DNA from: Verrucomicrobiota bacterium
GTDB lineage: Bacteria > Verrucomicrobiota > Verrucomicrobiia > JABWAM01
DNA length: 64,000 nucleotides
NCBI GenBank assembly: GCA_023269615.1
Contig: JAHFSY010000005.1
Span: 1 to 64,000, forward strand
Reading direction: 5' to 3'
Shown here: piece by piece, positions 16,388 to 24,869 of the stretch
How positions within the stretch are numbered: position 1 is the first letter of the stretch
Layout of the letters: the number at the start of each line of letters is the position of its first letter
Notes under the pieces: generated by a model
The model's input: the letters and a program-made list of their open reading frames with translations, nothing else
The model's database searches: none
Told to the model about the DNA's origin: nothing
Program-made: the position numbers and the translations under genes

Positions 16388-18004
16388 ATGCCGGATCCCA
16401 CGACCACCGTTTCAAATCCATTTCAAGACCGATGCCGGGATATCCTTGCGGAGGAGGCGTTGTTGCGAGAGGGCGGCGGGGCGGCGGGACAGGAGCGCCA
16501 GCGCAAGCTCGGGCGTCTTCCCGTGCGCGAGCGACTCGCGCGGCTGCTGGATGATCCTGAAGCATTTCTGGAAATCGGGCTTTGGGCTGCCTACAAGATG
16601 TATTCCTCATGGGGCGACGTGCCGGCCGCCGGGGTTGTGACTGGAATCGGGACCGTCAGCGGCCACGCGTGCATGGTGATCGCCAACGATGCCACGGTGA
16701 AGGCGGGTGCCTTTTTTCCGCAGACCGCGAAAAAGGTTCTGCGAGCACAGCGCATTGCGTTTGAGTGCTCGCTTCCGATCATTTATCTCGTGGATTCAGC
16801 GGGCGTCTTTCTCCCGATGCAGGACGAGATTTTTCCTGACGAGGATGATTTCGGGCGCATCTTCCGCAACAACGCGGTCCTTTCTGCGGCAGGAATTCCC
16901 CAATACGCTGCAATCATGGGTAATTGCGTGGCCGGTGGCGCGTACCTGCCGGTGCTCTGCGACAAGATCCTGATGACGGAGGGAAGCGGCCTCTATCTCG
17001 CGGGGCCGTCGCTCGTGAAGGCGGCGATTGGGCAGGACACGGACGCCGAAACGCTTGGCGGTGCGAAGATGCATTCGGAGGTCAGTGGAACCGTGGATTT
17101 CCGCGAAGCGAATGACGAGACCTGCATCCAGCGCCTGCGTTCGCTCATGGAATTGCTTCCGCGAAAGGATGCGGCTGAAGATTCCAAGGCCGAACCGACA
17201 AAAGATTCACGATCACTTTACGATTTGGTGTCCCTTGACGGCCGCAAGGAATACGACGTGCGCGAATTGCTCGCCTGCGTGGCGGACCGCAACACGGTGG
17301 AGGAGTACAAGGCGGAATACGGCAAAACGATCGTGACCGCTTACGCGAAAATCTCCGGCCGCCCCGTGGGCATCGTGGCCAACCAGCGCATGCGCTGCCA
17401 ATCCAAGAAGATCGGCATCCAGATCGGCGGCGTGATTTATTCCGACAGCGCGGACAAGGCGGCGCGGTTCGTGATGGATTGCAACCAAACCGGCATCCCG
17501 ATCATTTTCTTCCAGGATGTGCAGGGTTTTATGGTGGGCAAGGATGCCGAGCAATCCGGGATCATCCGAAGCGGTGCGAAGCTGGTGAATGCGGTGAGCA
17601 ATTGCGTTGTGCCCAAGATCACGGTGGTGACGGGCGGATCGTTCGGCGCAGGAAATTACGCGATGTGCGGCAAGGCGTTTGACCCGCGCTTCATCTTCGC
17701 GTGGCCGCACGCTCGCTACGCCGTGATGGGCGCGGATCAGGCGTCCGATACACTTTTCTCGATCCTGCAACGCGCGCGCAGCCGCAAAAACAAGGATGAG
17801 CAGGACGAGGACCTCGAGCAGTTGCGCCAGAAAGTGAAACAGGATTACCAGGAACAGGCTGACATCCGTTACGGCGCCGCGCGCGGATGGGTGGATGCAA
17901 TCATCCAGCCGCACACGACACGCGGTGTGTTGATCAAGACGCTGGGATGGGTGGCGCGGGAAACTCCCAAACACAAGTTTCACACGGGAGTTCTGCAGGT
18001 GTGA
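16388..18004 (+). CDS. Acyl-CoA carboxylase carboxyltransferase (methylcrotonyl/geranyl-CoA type)
   Basis: This biotin-dependent carboxyltransferase beta subunit (538 aa) moves CO2 from carboxybiotin to an acyl-CoA. The C-terminal block GSFGAGNYAMCGKAFDPRF and WPHARYAVMGADQA matches 3-methylcrotonyl-CoA and geranyl-CoA carboxylases rather than propionyl-CoA carboxylases, which lack the GNYxMCG motif. The first crotonase half carries DSAGVFLPMQDEIFPDEDDF and a GNCVAGGAYLPVLCD block. No biotin carboxylase or biotin carrier gene lies in this window, so its partner subunit must be elsewhere. The ATG at 16388 is preferred over a TTG at 16352. It is followed by the atuA-like gene after a repeat-filled gap. 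Confidence 0.92.
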   Translation: MPDPTTTVSNPFQDRCRDILAEEALLREGGGAAGQERQRKLGRLPVRERLARLLDDPEAFLEIGLWAAYKMYSSWGDVPAAGVVTGIGTVSGHACMVIANDATVKAGAFFPQTAKKVLRAQRIAFECSLPIIYLVDSAGVFLPMQDEIFPDEDDFGRIFRNNAVLSAAGIPQYAAIMGNCVAGGAYLPVLCDKILMTEGSGLYLAGPSLVKAAIGQDTDAETLGGAKMHSEVSGTVDFREANDETCIQRLRSLMELLPRKDAAEDSKAEPTKDSRSLYDLVSLDGRKEYDVRELLACVADRNTVEEYKAEYGKTIVTAYAKISGRPVGIVANQRMRCQSKKIGIQIGGVIYSDSADKAARFVMDCNQTGIPIIFFQDVQGFMVGKDAEQSGIIRSGAKLVNAVSNCVVPKITVVTGGSFGAGNYAMCGKAFDPRFIFAWPHARYAVMGADQASDTLFSILQRARSRKNKDEQDEDLEQLRQKVKQDYQEQADIRYGAARGWVDAIIQPHTTRGVLIKTLGWVARETPKHKFHTGVLQV

Positions 18005-18010
18005 GGAACA

Positions 18011-18146
18011 AGCTGCTGGCTTCTAGCTGCTAGCCACTGGAAACAGAACACTAAACATGACAAGTAACGAACACTTTTCAGGCGAACCCGTCAAGCGTTC
18101 CAGCTTTGCTACGGAACCAGCGGCTAGAAGCTAGAAGCCAGTAGCT
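18011..18146. repeat. Inverted pair of heptad arrays
   Basis: Left arm 18011-18040 and right arm 18117-18146 are inverted copies matching at 27 of 30 bases. Each arm is built of 7-base units such as CTTCTAG/CTGCTAG on the left and AGCTAGA/AGCCAGT on the right. The 76-base spacer shows no recognisable feature. The element lies between two same-strand genes, the carboxyltransferase and the atuA-like gene. A transcript through it could fold into a long stem. Confidence 0.75.
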
Positions 18147-18171
18147 GTCTCAGCACCCAGCAACCCGAGAA

Positions 18172-19578
18172 ATGCCATCCGAAGAAAAATCCAGCAGCCA
18201 GCAGCCAGCAGCCAGCAGCACCTGCCGCATCGGCAATGCCCAGGCGTTCTGGGGTGACAGCGTGGACGCCCCCGCGCGGCTCGTGTCGCAGCAGCCGGAC
18301 CTCGATTACCTGACACTCGACTATCTCGCGGAGGTTTCGCTTTCGATTCTCGCGATTCAGCGCGAGAAGGATCCGTCGCTCGGATACGCGAGGGATTTCG
18401 TCGAGGTGGTGAAATCGCTTGTGCCGCACTGGAAGAAGGGCGTGAAGATGCGCATTGTGACCAACGCCGGCGGGTTGAATCCTGAAGGATGCGCGCGTGC
18501 GTGCCGCGACGCGTTGCAAAAAGCGGGATGCGGCCATCTCAAGATCTGGGTGGTGGATGGTGACGACGTGCTCCCGATCATTCGCGAGCGAAGTGATGAA
18601 GCTTCTTTTCGAAATCTTGAAAGCGACGATCCAATCAAGACCGTGCTCGATCGCCTCGTCACCGCCAACGCGTATTTCGGCGCCGAACCGATTGCGCAGG
18701 CGCTGAAGGCAGGGGCAGACCTCGTGATCACGGGCCGAGTCGCCGACCCAAGCCTCGTGGTGGGACCATGCATCGCACATTTTGGATGGAGCGCAACGGA
18801 TTATGACCGCATCGCGGGCGCGACGATCGCGGGGCATTTGATTGAATGCGGCACCCAGGCGACGGGAGGATTTTCAACGGACTGGCTTTCCATTCCTGGA
18901 CGTGACGATATCGGGTTTCCCGTGGTGGAAGTGGATGCCGGCGGATCGTGCGTGGTGACAAAGCCCGCCGGCACCGGTGGATGCGTCAGCGTTCCGACCG
19001 TGAAGGAACAATTGCTTTATGAAATCGGTGATCCCGATAATTATCTCAGCCCGGACGCCACGGTTTCTTTTCTCGATTTGTCAGTGAAGCAGGCAGGAAA
19101 GAATCGGGTGAGAGTCAAGGGCGCTCTCGGGCGTCCCCCGCCGGACAGCTACAAGGTGAGCGCGACGTATCGCGATGGTTTTCGAGCGCACGGCATGCTG
19201 ACGATTTACGGACGCGATGCCGTGAAGAAGGCTCGCCTGTGCGGAGCCGGCGCATTGCAGCGGGTGAAGCGGGCGGGCTACGCGCTGGAACGTTCGCTCG
19301 TGGAATGCCTCGGCGCGGGCGCGTCGGTACCGGGTGTAAAGCAGGCTGTGCCGGAATCAGCGCTCCTTGAAACCGTACTCCGCATTGGCGTCGCCGATCA
19401 TCGGCGGGAAGCCGTGGAGCGATTTTCAAAGGAGATGGCTCCACTCGTCACGTGTGGCCCGCAGGGAGTCACGGGCTATGCGGTTGGACGCCCCAAGGTG
19501 ATGCCCGTCTTCGGCTACTGGCCTTGTCTGATTGAAAAACGCCATGTGAAGCCCTCGGCACGGAGGCTGGAGTCTTGA
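18172..19578 (+). CDS. atuA: AtuA-like protein (DUF1446), acyclic terpene utilisation family
   Basis: This 468-residue protein belongs to the DUF1446/AtuA family, named from the acyclic terpene utilisation cluster of Pseudomonas; its exact reaction is not established. The conserved start CRIGNAQAFWGDS (about 18-30), LDYLTLDYLAEVSLSIL, and the TNAGGLNPEGCA block (about 101-112) are present, with VITGRVADPSLVVGP near 184-198. The first 17 residues (MPSEEKSSSQQPAASST) are low-complexity; part is encoded by four CAGCAGC heptads. No alternative start preserves the conserved region, so the repeat appears to have supplied the N-terminus. The family's small C-terminal ferredoxin-fold domain is a separate gene immediately downstream. 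Confidence 0.87.
   Translation: MPSEEKSSSQQPAASSTCRIGNAQAFWGDSVDAPARLVSQQPDLDYLTLDYLAEVSLSILAIQREKDPSLGYARDFVEVVKSLVPHWKKGVKMRIVTNAGGLNPEGCARACRDALQKAGCGHLKIWVVDGDDVLPIIRERSDEASFRNLESDDPIKTVLDRLVTANAYFGAEPIAQALKAGADLVITGRVADPSLVVGPCIAHFGWSATDYDRIAGATIAGHLIECGTQATGGFSTDWLSIPGRDDIGFPVVEVDAGGSCVVTKPAGTGGCVSVPTVKEQLLYEIGDPDNYLSPDATVSFLDLSVKQAGKNRVRVKGALGRPPPDSYKVSATYRDGFRAHGMLTIYGRDAVKKARLCGAGALQRVKRAGYALERSLVECLGAGASVPGVKQAVPESALLETVLRIGVADHRREAVERFSKEMAPLVTCGPQGVTGYAVGRPKVMPVFGYWPCLIEKRHVKPSARRLES
18192..18219. repeat. CAGCAGC heptad array in the 5' coding region of the atuA-like gene
   Basis: Four perfect tandem copies of CAGCAGC occupy these 28 bases, inside codons 7-16 of the atuA-like gene. 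Gain or loss of a single unit would shift the frame just after the start codon, while three units together would keep it. The array belongs to the period-7 class seen elsewhere in the window. Confidence 0.8.
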
Positions 19579-19591
19579 TGAAAGAAATCCT

Positions 19592-19927
19592 GTGAATCCT
19601 GTCAAAAAAATCCCCTCAGCAATCCGTCTCGGCCAGATTGCATTTGCGCGCAGCGGCGACAAGGGCTCAGGCGCAAATGTCGCGGTATTCGCCCGCGCTC
19701 CGGAAAAATACGAATTCCTGCGGAAATATCTCACCGCCGCTCGCGTGCAGCGATATTTCAAGCCGCTTGGCGTTGGCGCAGTGCAAAGGTACGAGGTGAC
19801 AAATCTTCATGCGCTGAATTTCGTTCTGCCCAACATCCTTGCCGGTGGAGGAAGCCGCTCGCTTCGCATTGACGCCCAGGGAAAAACACTGGGGCAGGCA
19901 ATCCTGGAGATGAAGTTGAAAAGATAG
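19592..19927 (+). CDS. AtuA-associated small protein (ferredoxin-fold domain)
   Basis: This 111-residue protein corresponds to the short domain usually found after, or beside, AtuA/DUF1446 proteins. Characteristic stretches are IAFARSGDKGSGANVAVFAR (about 16-35), RYEVTNLHALNFVLPNILAGGG (about 67-88) and a terminal KTLGQAILEM. It most likely forms a complex or single functional unit with the AtuA-like protein 13 bases upstream. The start is a GTG at 19592. Its activity is not known. Confidence 0.85.
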   Translation: MNPVKKIPSAIRLGQIAFARSGDKGSGANVAVFARAPEKYEFLRKYLTAARVQRYFKPLGVGAVQRYEVTNLHALNFVLPNILAGGGSRSLRIDAQGKTLGQAILEMKLKR

Positions 19928-19973
19928 GCGGCTGTTCACTACCCCGACGCGGACAGGTGACAAACGGACGCTT

Positions 19974-20252
19974 CTACCTGCCTTTGGATGCAGGAGATTT
20001 ATTTTCGACATTTTCTTTCACGGCGGCAACCATCGCGTCCATGCCCTCCTTGATCTCGCTGACCTGCGGGTGCACCTCCTTGATGAGGGCATGTTCGAGC
20101 TTGGACAACTTTTCAATGCGCTTTCCCTGCGCGTGAAGTTGATCCAAAAAAGCATTCTGCCTGGTCGAAATCCGGTGCATCCACCAAAAACAAACAGCCC
20201 AGCAAAGGGTTCCGGTCAAAGTCAGCCAGAAAGCAAAGTCGGTTTTATTCAT
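19974..20252 (-). CDS. Small single-pass membrane protein with coiled coil
   Basis: This 92-residue protein has one N-terminal transmembrane segment (about 6-26, FWLTLTGTLCWAVCFWWM) followed by a charged helical region (about 28-80) with heptad-like spacing that suggests a coiled coil. No family is recognised. I use the ATG at 20252 rather than a TTG two codons upstream. It is convergent to the AtuA pair and divergent from the enoyl-CoA hydratase gene. Confidence 0.6.
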   Translation of the reverse strand: MNKTDFAFWLTLTGTLCWAVCFWWMHRISTRQNAFLDQLHAQGKRIEKLSKLEHALIKEVHPQVSEIKEGMDAMVAAVKENVENKSPASKGR

Positions 20253-20386
20253 CGCCAATTATTTTCCATTGTTGTGAGCACGCTACGCGATGGGGCGTCC
20301 GCTGGCCATGGGGTGTAACCCTACTTCGGCGACGGTGGCATCCAAAATTAACTTGTGGCTTGTCCATTTTCGCGGAGAATTGCCGC

Positions 20387-21154
20387 ATGAATCTGCTTCA
20401 AATTGAAAAGGACGGGCCAGCCATCACGATCCTCACCTTGAACCGTCCCGAAAAGCGCAATGCGCTCAACATCGCGCTGATGGAGGAATTCTGCCGGGCT
20501 GTGGATTCCGTCTCGCGCGATGAATCACAGCGGGTGCTGGTGTTGAAAGGCGCAGGCCCGGTGTTTTGCGCGGGTCTCGACTTAAAGGAGGGTTCCGAGC
20601 CGGCGAATGCCGAAAAGTCGGCGCACCTCATGGCCAAGATGTTGATCACGATGAGCCATGCAAGGCCCATCACCATTGCCGCCGTCCATGGAGCGGCGAT
20701 GGCCGGCGGGGCAGGATTGATGTCCACATGTGATTTCGTCGTCGCCTCAAGCGATGCGCAAATCGGTTATCCCGAGGTGCGACGTGGACTCGTGGCGGGG
20801 CTGGTGATGACATTCCTGCGCCGTCAATTGCGCGAGCGCGACATCCGCGAATTACTGTTGGCCGGCGAACCGGTTTCCGCCGCGCGCGCGCTGGAGATGG
20901 GATTGGTGAGCCGCGTGGTTCCTCCGGCAGACGTGATGAAGGAGGCGCGCCGCATCGCCGATGCCGTCATCGAGGGCGGCCCCGACGCGTTGCGCCGCAC
21001 AAGGAAGTTGCTCGATGAACTTTGGCCCACGACCGTGGTGCACGACATCGAGCGGGCGCTGAGCCATCACATGCTCGCGCGAAATTCCGACGAGGCGAAA
21101 GAGGGGATGGCCGCGTTCCTGGAAAAGCGGAAGCCGCGGTGGCAGAACCCTTGA
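20387..21154 (+). CDS. Enoyl-CoA hydratase/isomerase family protein
   Basis: This crotonase-fold protein (255 aa) starts with the family block ITILTLNRPEKRNALN (about 11-26). The oxyanion-hole regions are FCAGLDLKEG (about 62-71) and HGAAMAGGAGLMSTCDF (about 102-118), followed by GYPEVRRGLVAGL. The glutamate positions typical of hydratases are not both evident, so it could be a hydratase, isomerase or lyase. Given the carboxyltransferase and AtuA genes upstream, it may hydrate the carboxylated product, such as a methylglutaconyl-CoA-like intermediate; that is inference. The ATG at 20387 fits the family start. Confidence 0.9.
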   Translation: MNLLQIEKDGPAITILTLNRPEKRNALNIALMEEFCRAVDSVSRDESQRVLVLKGAGPVFCAGLDLKEGSEPANAEKSAHLMAKMLITMSHARPITIAAVHGAAMAGGAGLMSTCDFVVASSDAQIGYPEVRRGLVAGLVMTFLRRQLRERDIRELLLAGEPVSAARALEMGLVSRVVPPADVMKEARRIADAVIEGGPDALRRTRKLLDELWPTTVVHDIERALSHHMLARNSDEAKEGMAAFLEKRKPRWQNP

Positions 21155-21164
21155 TCCCGATTTT

Positions 21165-21347
21165 TCTCCGCAGATTAACGCAGAGTGACGCAGATTTCCA
21201 ATCGCCAGCAAACCTCGCCATTCGTGTGGAAAGCAATGCTTTCCACACGAATGGCGAGGTTGGGAGTCAGGGCCTTTGCGGCTTTGCGACTTTGCGTGAG
21301 GCCCGGGGGCTGCGGGAATCTGCGTCCATCCGCGAAATCTGCCGAGA
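21165..21347. repeat. Composite palindromic intergenic repeat
   Basis: Three layers are nested here. Outer arms at 21165-21196 and 21317-21347 are near-inverted copies built on the word GCAGATT/AATCTGC. Inside is a 51-base palindrome with perfect 25-base arms (21211-21235 and 21237-21261) around one central base. To its right are three tandem CTTTGCG words at 8-base spacing, from about 21278. The element fills the gap between two same-strand genes. Confidence 0.75.
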
Positions 21348-21414
21348 AAACCAGGACCAATGGCGCTCGCCCCGCGTTGCAACACGGCAAGGCGCATGTT
21401 AGCATTTCCATCTC

Positions 21415-22413
21415 ATGAATATCGATTCATTCAAGGCATTATTCGTTGATCAGAAGGATGGGAAGACTTTCTCTGAAATACGGAAATGTTCGCGCGGCGA
21501 TTTGCCGGAGGGTGACACGATGATTTCCGTGGCCTGTTCGAGTCTCAACTACAAGGACGGTCTTGCGGTGACGGGCGATGGGAAAATCATCCGACGGTTT
21601 CCGATGGTGCCCGGCATTGACCTGGCCGGCACGGTGGAAGAAAGCGGGTCGCCATCATTCAGGCGTGGCGACGAGGTTGTGTTGACCGGCTGGGGCATCG
21701 GCGAACGGCACTGGGGCGGTTACACTCAATTGAATCGCGTGAAATCGGAGTGGCTCATCCCGCTTCCGAAGGGATTGAGATTGCAGCAATCCATGGCGAT
21801 CGGCACGGCGGGTTTCACCGCGATGCTCTGTGTGATTGCATTGGAAGATCACGGGCTGAAACCGGGCGACCGCGAAGTGCTGGTGACCGGCGCGGCAGGC
21901 GGCGTGGGCAGCGCGGCAGTGGCGATTCTCGCGAAGCTCGGTCACAAGGTGACGGCGTCCACGGGTCGAAAAGAAGCGCATGAATATTTGAAGTCTCTCG
22001 GCGCAAGTTCGATCCTGGACCGAAGCGTTCTCGCAAGTCCATCGAACAAGCCGCTCGAGTCGGAACGCTGGGCCGGGGCAGTGGACACCGTGGGCGGCGA
22101 AACGCTTGTCTCCGTGCTTCGCTCGCTGGCATACAACGGAAGCGTGGCTGCGTGTGGGCTTGCCGGCGGCCACGAATTGAACTCCACGGTGTTCCCCTTC
22201 ATCCTGCGCGGCGCAAACCTGCTCGGCATCGAATCCGCGTGGTGCCCCGTCGACCGGCGTAAGGCGGCATGGAAACGTCTCATCACAGATCTGCCCATGG
22301 ATTTGCTCGGCCAGATGACGCAGGTCATTTCGCTGGAGGAAGTGCCTGAGTGGAGCGCAAAAATTCTCAAAGGCCAGGTGCGCGGCCGCGTCGTCGTGGA
22401 CGTGCGAACATAA
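21415..22413 (+). CDS. acuI: YhdH/AcuI-type quinone oxidoreductase family protein
   Basis: This medium-chain dehydrogenase/reductase (332 aa) of the YhdH/YhfP/AcuI group has members that reduce acryloyl-CoA or other enoyl-CoAs with NADPH. Typical blocks are SSLNYKDGLAVTG (about 42-54), PMVPGIDLAGTV, and the NADPH-binding TGAAGGVGSAAVAILAKLG (about 160-178). There are no zinc-binding cysteines, as expected for this group. Coming after acyl-CoA genes, an enoyl-CoA reductase role fits, but the operon link is loosened by a 260-base repeat-filled gap. The substrate is unproven. Confidence 0.85.
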   Translation: MNIDSFKALFVDQKDGKTFSEIRKCSRGDLPEGDTMISVACSSLNYKDGLAVTGDGKIIRRFPMVPGIDLAGTVEESGSPSFRRGDEVVLTGWGIGERHWGGYTQLNRVKSEWLIPLPKGLRLQQSMAIGTAGFTAMLCVIALEDHGLKPGDREVLVTGAAGGVGSAAVAILAKLGHKVTASTGRKEAHEYLKSLGASSILDRSVLASPSNKPLESERWAGAVDTVGGETLVSVLRSLAYNGSVAACGLAGGHELNSTVFPFILRGANLLGIESAWCPVDRRKAAWKRLITDLPMDLLGQMTQVISLEEVPEWSAKILKGQVRGRVVVDVRT

Positions 22414-23031
22414 TCAACTGTACGGACCCCAGAAAGTGGCCCCACCGGTTGCTGCGGAAAGTGTTTCTTGTGTTTGAGGGCTGACCCTGAGGCGTTCTTG
22501 GATTGTGCCGATTCGGAACGCACCGCCGAGCGAATCGCTACCACCGTTGGTGGAGAGCTTGCTGCCCGCCTTGAGAAAAGGTGTAAGGTCGGCAAAGTCG
22601 GCTTTGTCTGTTCCTGTGTGGCTGTTCTCCAGGGCGTATGCGTCCTTGGCAGCATCCAGTTGACGCGCTTCATTGAGCACGGTGGATGCCTGGGCGCGCG
22701 AGCGGGCGCGGATGAAACTTGGCACGGCAATGGCCGACATCAGGCCGATCATCGGAATCAACGCCACGGCCATATAACCCATGATCAATCCAGCAATGGC
22801 CTGGCCGCTGCCGGTCAAAGTTTTTCCGCTCTTATCGATCCGGCTGAGTGCCATGTGCCCCAGCACCACGGCGAGGATCGCTGGCACGCACATGAAACCC
22901 AAAAAGCCACAGACCATGGCCCATGTCGCAAGGCTGCAATGCTGCTTCTCCACGGTCGGAAGTACGGACCCCGGCGCGGCACCGGGTGGTGGCCTGGGCG
23001 GAAGGGGAGGAGGTCCGTTGGGTGTGCTCAT
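22414..23031 (-). CDS. DUF4190-type membrane protein with pilin-like segment
   Basis: This 205-residue protein has a proline-rich N-terminus (PPPLPPRPPP) and a paired hydrophobic hairpin typical of DUF4190 (about 35-62 and 75-100, with LGHMALSRI between). The second hydrophobic helix runs straight into VPSFIRARSRAQASTVLNEA, which looks like the N-terminal helix of type II pseudopilins, and the C-terminal domain resembles a small pseudopilin head. There is no consensus prepilin cleavage site, so it is probably not processed as a pilin. Function is unknown. The stop codon lies directly beside the end of the acuI gene. Confidence 0.7.
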   Translation of the reverse strand: MSTPNGPPPLPPRPPPGAAPGSVLPTVEKQHCSLATWAMVCGFLGFMCVPAILAVVLGHMALSRIDKSGKTLTGSGQAIAGLIMGYMAVALIPMIGLMSAIAVPSFIRARSRAQASTVLNEARQLDAAKDAYALENSHTGTDKADFADLTPFLKAGSKLSTNGGSDSLGGAFRIGTIQERLRVSPQTQETLSAATGGATFWGPYS

Positions 23032-23116
23032 GGCGGTGGAATATCAAGCAGGTAAGCACATCGGCCTGCGGCGCTTCAACCTTGATCCATTCTCCGCTCC
23101 AATTTCTATTTCTCTG

Positions 23117-23178
23117 TGTAGCCGCGTTCGCAAGAACGCGGATCGGGGGAAGGCCACGCTCTGGCGAGCGTAGCTACA
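23117..23178. repeat. Two-hairpin palindromic repeat (TGTAGC...GCTACA)
   Basis: The ends TGTAGC (23117-23122) and GCTACA (23173-23178) are inverted copies. The left half folds as CGCGTTC-GCAA-GAACGCG and the right half as CGCTC-TGGC-GAGCG. It lies in the divergent gap before the release factor 3 gene and has the same plan as the elements at 15049-15112 and 55212-55285. Confidence 0.8.
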
Positions 23179-23244
23179 TGGCATGCTCCAAAAACCATGT
23201 TTGCCACTCCAGCCTCTGCGCCCTACGATGCCCGCCCTTTTCCA

Positions 23245-24840
23245 ATGCCCCCTTCCAACCTTACCGACGAGATCGCCCGACGCCGGACTTTCGCGATCAT
23301 TTCGCATCCCGACGCCGGCAAGACCACGCTCACGGAGAAACTCCTTCTCTACGGCGGCGCGCTGCATCTCGCCGGCTCGGTGCGCGCCCGCAAAAACCAG
23401 CGTTCCGCCACCTCCGACTGGATGGAGCTCGAACGCGAGCGCGGCATCTCCATCAGCTCCACCGTGCTGCAATTCGATTACGACGCCCATCGCATCAACC
23501 TGCTCGACACCCCCGGCCACAAGGACTTCAGCGAGGACACCTACCGCGTGCTCACCGCCGTGGACAGCGCGGTGATGGTCGTGGACGCCGCCAAGGGCAT
23601 TGAGGACCGCACGCGCAAGCTCTTCGAAATCTGCCGCCTGCGCCACATCCCCATCTTCACGTTTGTCAACAAAATGGACCGCCCAACCCGCGAACCACTC
23701 GCGCTGCTCGACGAAATCGAAAAGGTCCTCGGCATCGGCGCTTTCCCCGTCACGTGGCCCATCGGCAACGGCGCGGATTTCAAGGGCGTGTATGATCGCC
23801 TCAAAAAAGAGGTCCACACTTTCGAGCGAACGGTACACGGTCAGCACAAGGCCCCATGCCAGGTCTCCGGCGTAGACGACGCCCTGCTTCGCGAACAACT
23901 TGACCCCGAAGCCTATCGCCTGTGGCGCGAGGAAATCGACATGCTCGTCGCAGCGGGTGAGGAGTTCAACGACGAGGATGTATCCCACGGTTTGATCACG
24001 CCGGTTTTTTTCGGCAGCGCGGCGAACAACTTTGGAGTGCAACTTCTCCTCGATTATTTTGTGAAGCACGGCTCCGCTCCCGCACCGCGCCGCGCGGGCA
24101 CTATTACGGTTCCCGTGGACGATCCGTCGTTCTCCGGCTTCGTCTTCAAAATCCAGGCCAACATGGACCCGAGACATCGCGACCGTCTCGCCTTCGTGCG
24201 CGTCTGCTCCGGCGTTTTCGAAAAAGACATGACCGTTCCGGATCCGCGAACCGGCAAACCGATCCGCCTCGCCTATCCACAGAAACTATTCGGACAGGAA
24301 CGCGAGACAGTGGAAACGGCATACCCCGGCGACATCGTGGGCTTGGTGGGCCACGGAAACTTCCGCATTGGCGACACGCTGACGACGCGGCCCGACACAC
24401 GCTACAACGAAATCCCGCGTTTCCCGCCAGAAGTTTTCGCCCACCTCAGAAACCCAAACCCGTCACGCTACAAACAATTCCGCGACGGCCTTGACCAGTT
24501 GCTCGATGAGGGAGTCATTCAAGTTTTCTACCTGGTGGACGCCGCACAGAAGGTCCCGATGCTGGGCGCCGTGGGCCAGTTGCAATTCGAAGTGGTGCAA
24601 TATCGGATGAAAAGCGAATACGGCGCCGAGTCAAAATTAGAGCCCGCCCCCTTCACGCAGATCCGTTGGTTTGCAAAAGAAGTGAAGCGTGACCAATTCA
24701 AAGACGATTTCATGGGAACCGGCGTCCGCCTGGCCGAAGACCTTCAGGATCGCCTGGTCATCCTCTTCCCCAACACCTGGAGCATGCAGCATTTCGTCGA
24801 GAAACATCCCGAGTGCCCACTGAGCTTGGTGGCGGAATGA
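23245..24840 (+). CDS. prfC: Peptide chain release factor 3
   Basis: RF3 (531 aa) is the GTPase that recycles release factors 1 and 2 from the ribosome after termination. GTPase motifs are intact: G1 SHPDAGKTTLTE (about 20-31), G3 DTPGHKDFSED (about 91-101) and G4 NKMDRP (about 145-150). The RF3-specific MELERERGISISS block lies between G1 and G3 (about 69-81). The ATG at 23245 gives the family-length N-terminus ending in RRRTFAII; an ATG at 23197 would add 16 unlikely residues. A palindromic repeat lies just upstream. Confidence 0.96.
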   Translation: MPPSNLTDEIARRRTFAIISHPDAGKTTLTEKLLLYGGALHLAGSVRARKNQRSATSDWMELERERGISISSTVLQFDYDAHRINLLDTPGHKDFSEDTYRVLTAVDSAVMVVDAAKGIEDRTRKLFEICRLRHIPIFTFVNKMDRPTREPLALLDEIEKVLGIGAFPVTWPIGNGADFKGVYDRLKKEVHTFERTVHGQHKAPCQVSGVDDALLREQLDPEAYRLWREEIDMLVAAGEEFNDEDVSHGLITPVFFGSAANNFGVQLLLDYFVKHGSAPAPRRAGTITVPVDDPSFSGFVFKIQANMDPRHRDRLAFVRVCSGVFEKDMTVPDPRTGKPIRLAYPQKLFGQERETVETAYPGDIVGLVGHGNFRIGDTLTTRPDTRYNEIPRFPPEVFAHLRNPNPSRYKQFRDGLDQLLDEGVIQVFYLVDAAQKVPMLGAVGQLQFEVVQYRMKSEYGAESKLEPAPFTQIRWFAKEVKRDQFKDDFMGTGVRLAEDLQDRLVILFPNTWSMQHFVEKHPECPLSLVAE

Positions 24841-24869
24841 GGCGGAGGTGGAATGAAGTGGGCGTCCAC

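Noticed and set aside
23044-24177. A 377-residue open frame antisense to the release factor 3 gene
   Set aside because: It mirrors the codon pattern of prfC, has no domain, and its own start lacks support.
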